A DNA stretch of 6,861 nucleotides from Synergistota bacterium. GTDB lineage: Bacteria > Synergistota > JAGHAJ01. The notes under the pieces were generated by a model. The model saw only the letters and a list, made by a program, of their open reading frames with translations. It did no database searches and had not been told where the DNA came from. The translations under genes and the position numbers were made by a program. The stretch is from contig JAGHAJ010000224.1 in the NCBI GenBank assembly GCA_021161545.1, forward strand, positions 1 through 6,861. Reading direction: 5' to 3'. Positions 6,724 to 6,861 of the stretch are shown here, in pieces. The stretch's first letter is position 1. The number at the start of each line of letters is the position of its first letter.

Positions 6724-6861
6724 GCTATCCTTGCTTGTCTTACTAATCTGGCTTTGTAGTAATAGCTACGCAGCAGAGGTAAGAATCAGTAACTTCTTAT
6801 TAGTTGGTAGAGGAGTAACGGAAATAGCCCGTGATTTCATCGAGATGAAGGAGAAAGTGGA
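6701..6861 (+). CDS. Start of an exported protein of unknown family (partial, runs off the right edge)
   Basis: An open frame starts at ATG 6701 and continues past the window end (53 codons seen). It overlaps the last 23 bp of the macroglobulin gene and has a modest ribosome site GGGAAGA (6687-6693) 7 nt upstream. The first 24 residues form a convincing Sec signal peptide: Lys at position 8, core LSLLVLLIWL, likely cleavage after NSYA. The mature part begins AEVRISNFLLVGRGVTEIA. There is no lipobox around its Cys. The overlap and the shared export signal indicate the third gene of the DUF1175-macroglobulin operon. In E. coli the yfaS neighbours are, as I recall, secreted DUF2138, DUF2300 and DUF2135 proteins. 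A counterpart of one of these is plausible, but the visible sequence is too short to assign. Confidence 0.7.
   Translation, partial: MIGSPLSKLSLLVLLIWLCSNSYAAEVRISNFLLVGRGVTEIARDFIEMKEKV

Overview
This window is AT-rich bacterial DNA. Its genes favour ATA for Ile and AGA/AGG for Arg, and the proteins are rich in Lys, Ile and Tyr. That composition is common in thermophilic bacteria. Several products carry Sec signal peptides, and the gene set resembles the yfa cluster of diderm (two-membrane) bacteria. I cannot name the species; an Aquificota-, Thermotogota- or Caldisericota-like source is only a guess from composition.

Layout. Positions 1-86 hold, on the minus strand, an open fragment resembling the last residues of a tyrosine recombinase/integrase. 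An intergenic stretch follows with a 7-bp inverted repeat and a plausible sigma-70 promoter. Next is a plus-strand NapH/MauN-type membrane polyferredoxin (242-1393) with a strong Shine-Dalgarno site. In the 64-bp gap after it lies a near-ideal promoter: consensus -35, 16-bp spacer, extended consensus -10. This promoter starts a second, tightly packed transcription unit of at least three genes. They are a DUF1175 (YfaT-like) exported protein (1458-2198), a large bacterial alpha-2-macroglobulin of the YfaS type (2180-6723), and an exported protein cut by the window end (6701 onward). The genes overlap by 19 and 23 bp, so they are probably translationally coupled.

The main biological content is the alpha-2-macroglobulin module. 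The macroglobulin has MG domains, an A2M/ANA-type domain, a CxEQ thioester (here CNEQ), an alpha-helical thioester domain and a C-terminal MG domain. By family knowledge it is a periplasmic trap for foreign proteases. As given, the gene is split: the frame changes near 4076-4100. Restoring one base in the GGG run at 4076-4078 gives one continuous protein of 1514 residues, a normal length for the family. This is either a recent inactivating mutation, a sequencing error or, less likely, recoding.

The DUF1175 partner looks like more than an anonymous domain. It has the Cys-His-His arrangement of NlpC/P60 cysteine peptidases, preceded by an EF-hand-like calcium loop. An envelope-acting, possibly cell-wall-cutting enzyme co-expressed with a protease trap is the most interesting idea in this window. 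The polyferredoxin appears to be a separate unit with an unrelated redox job.
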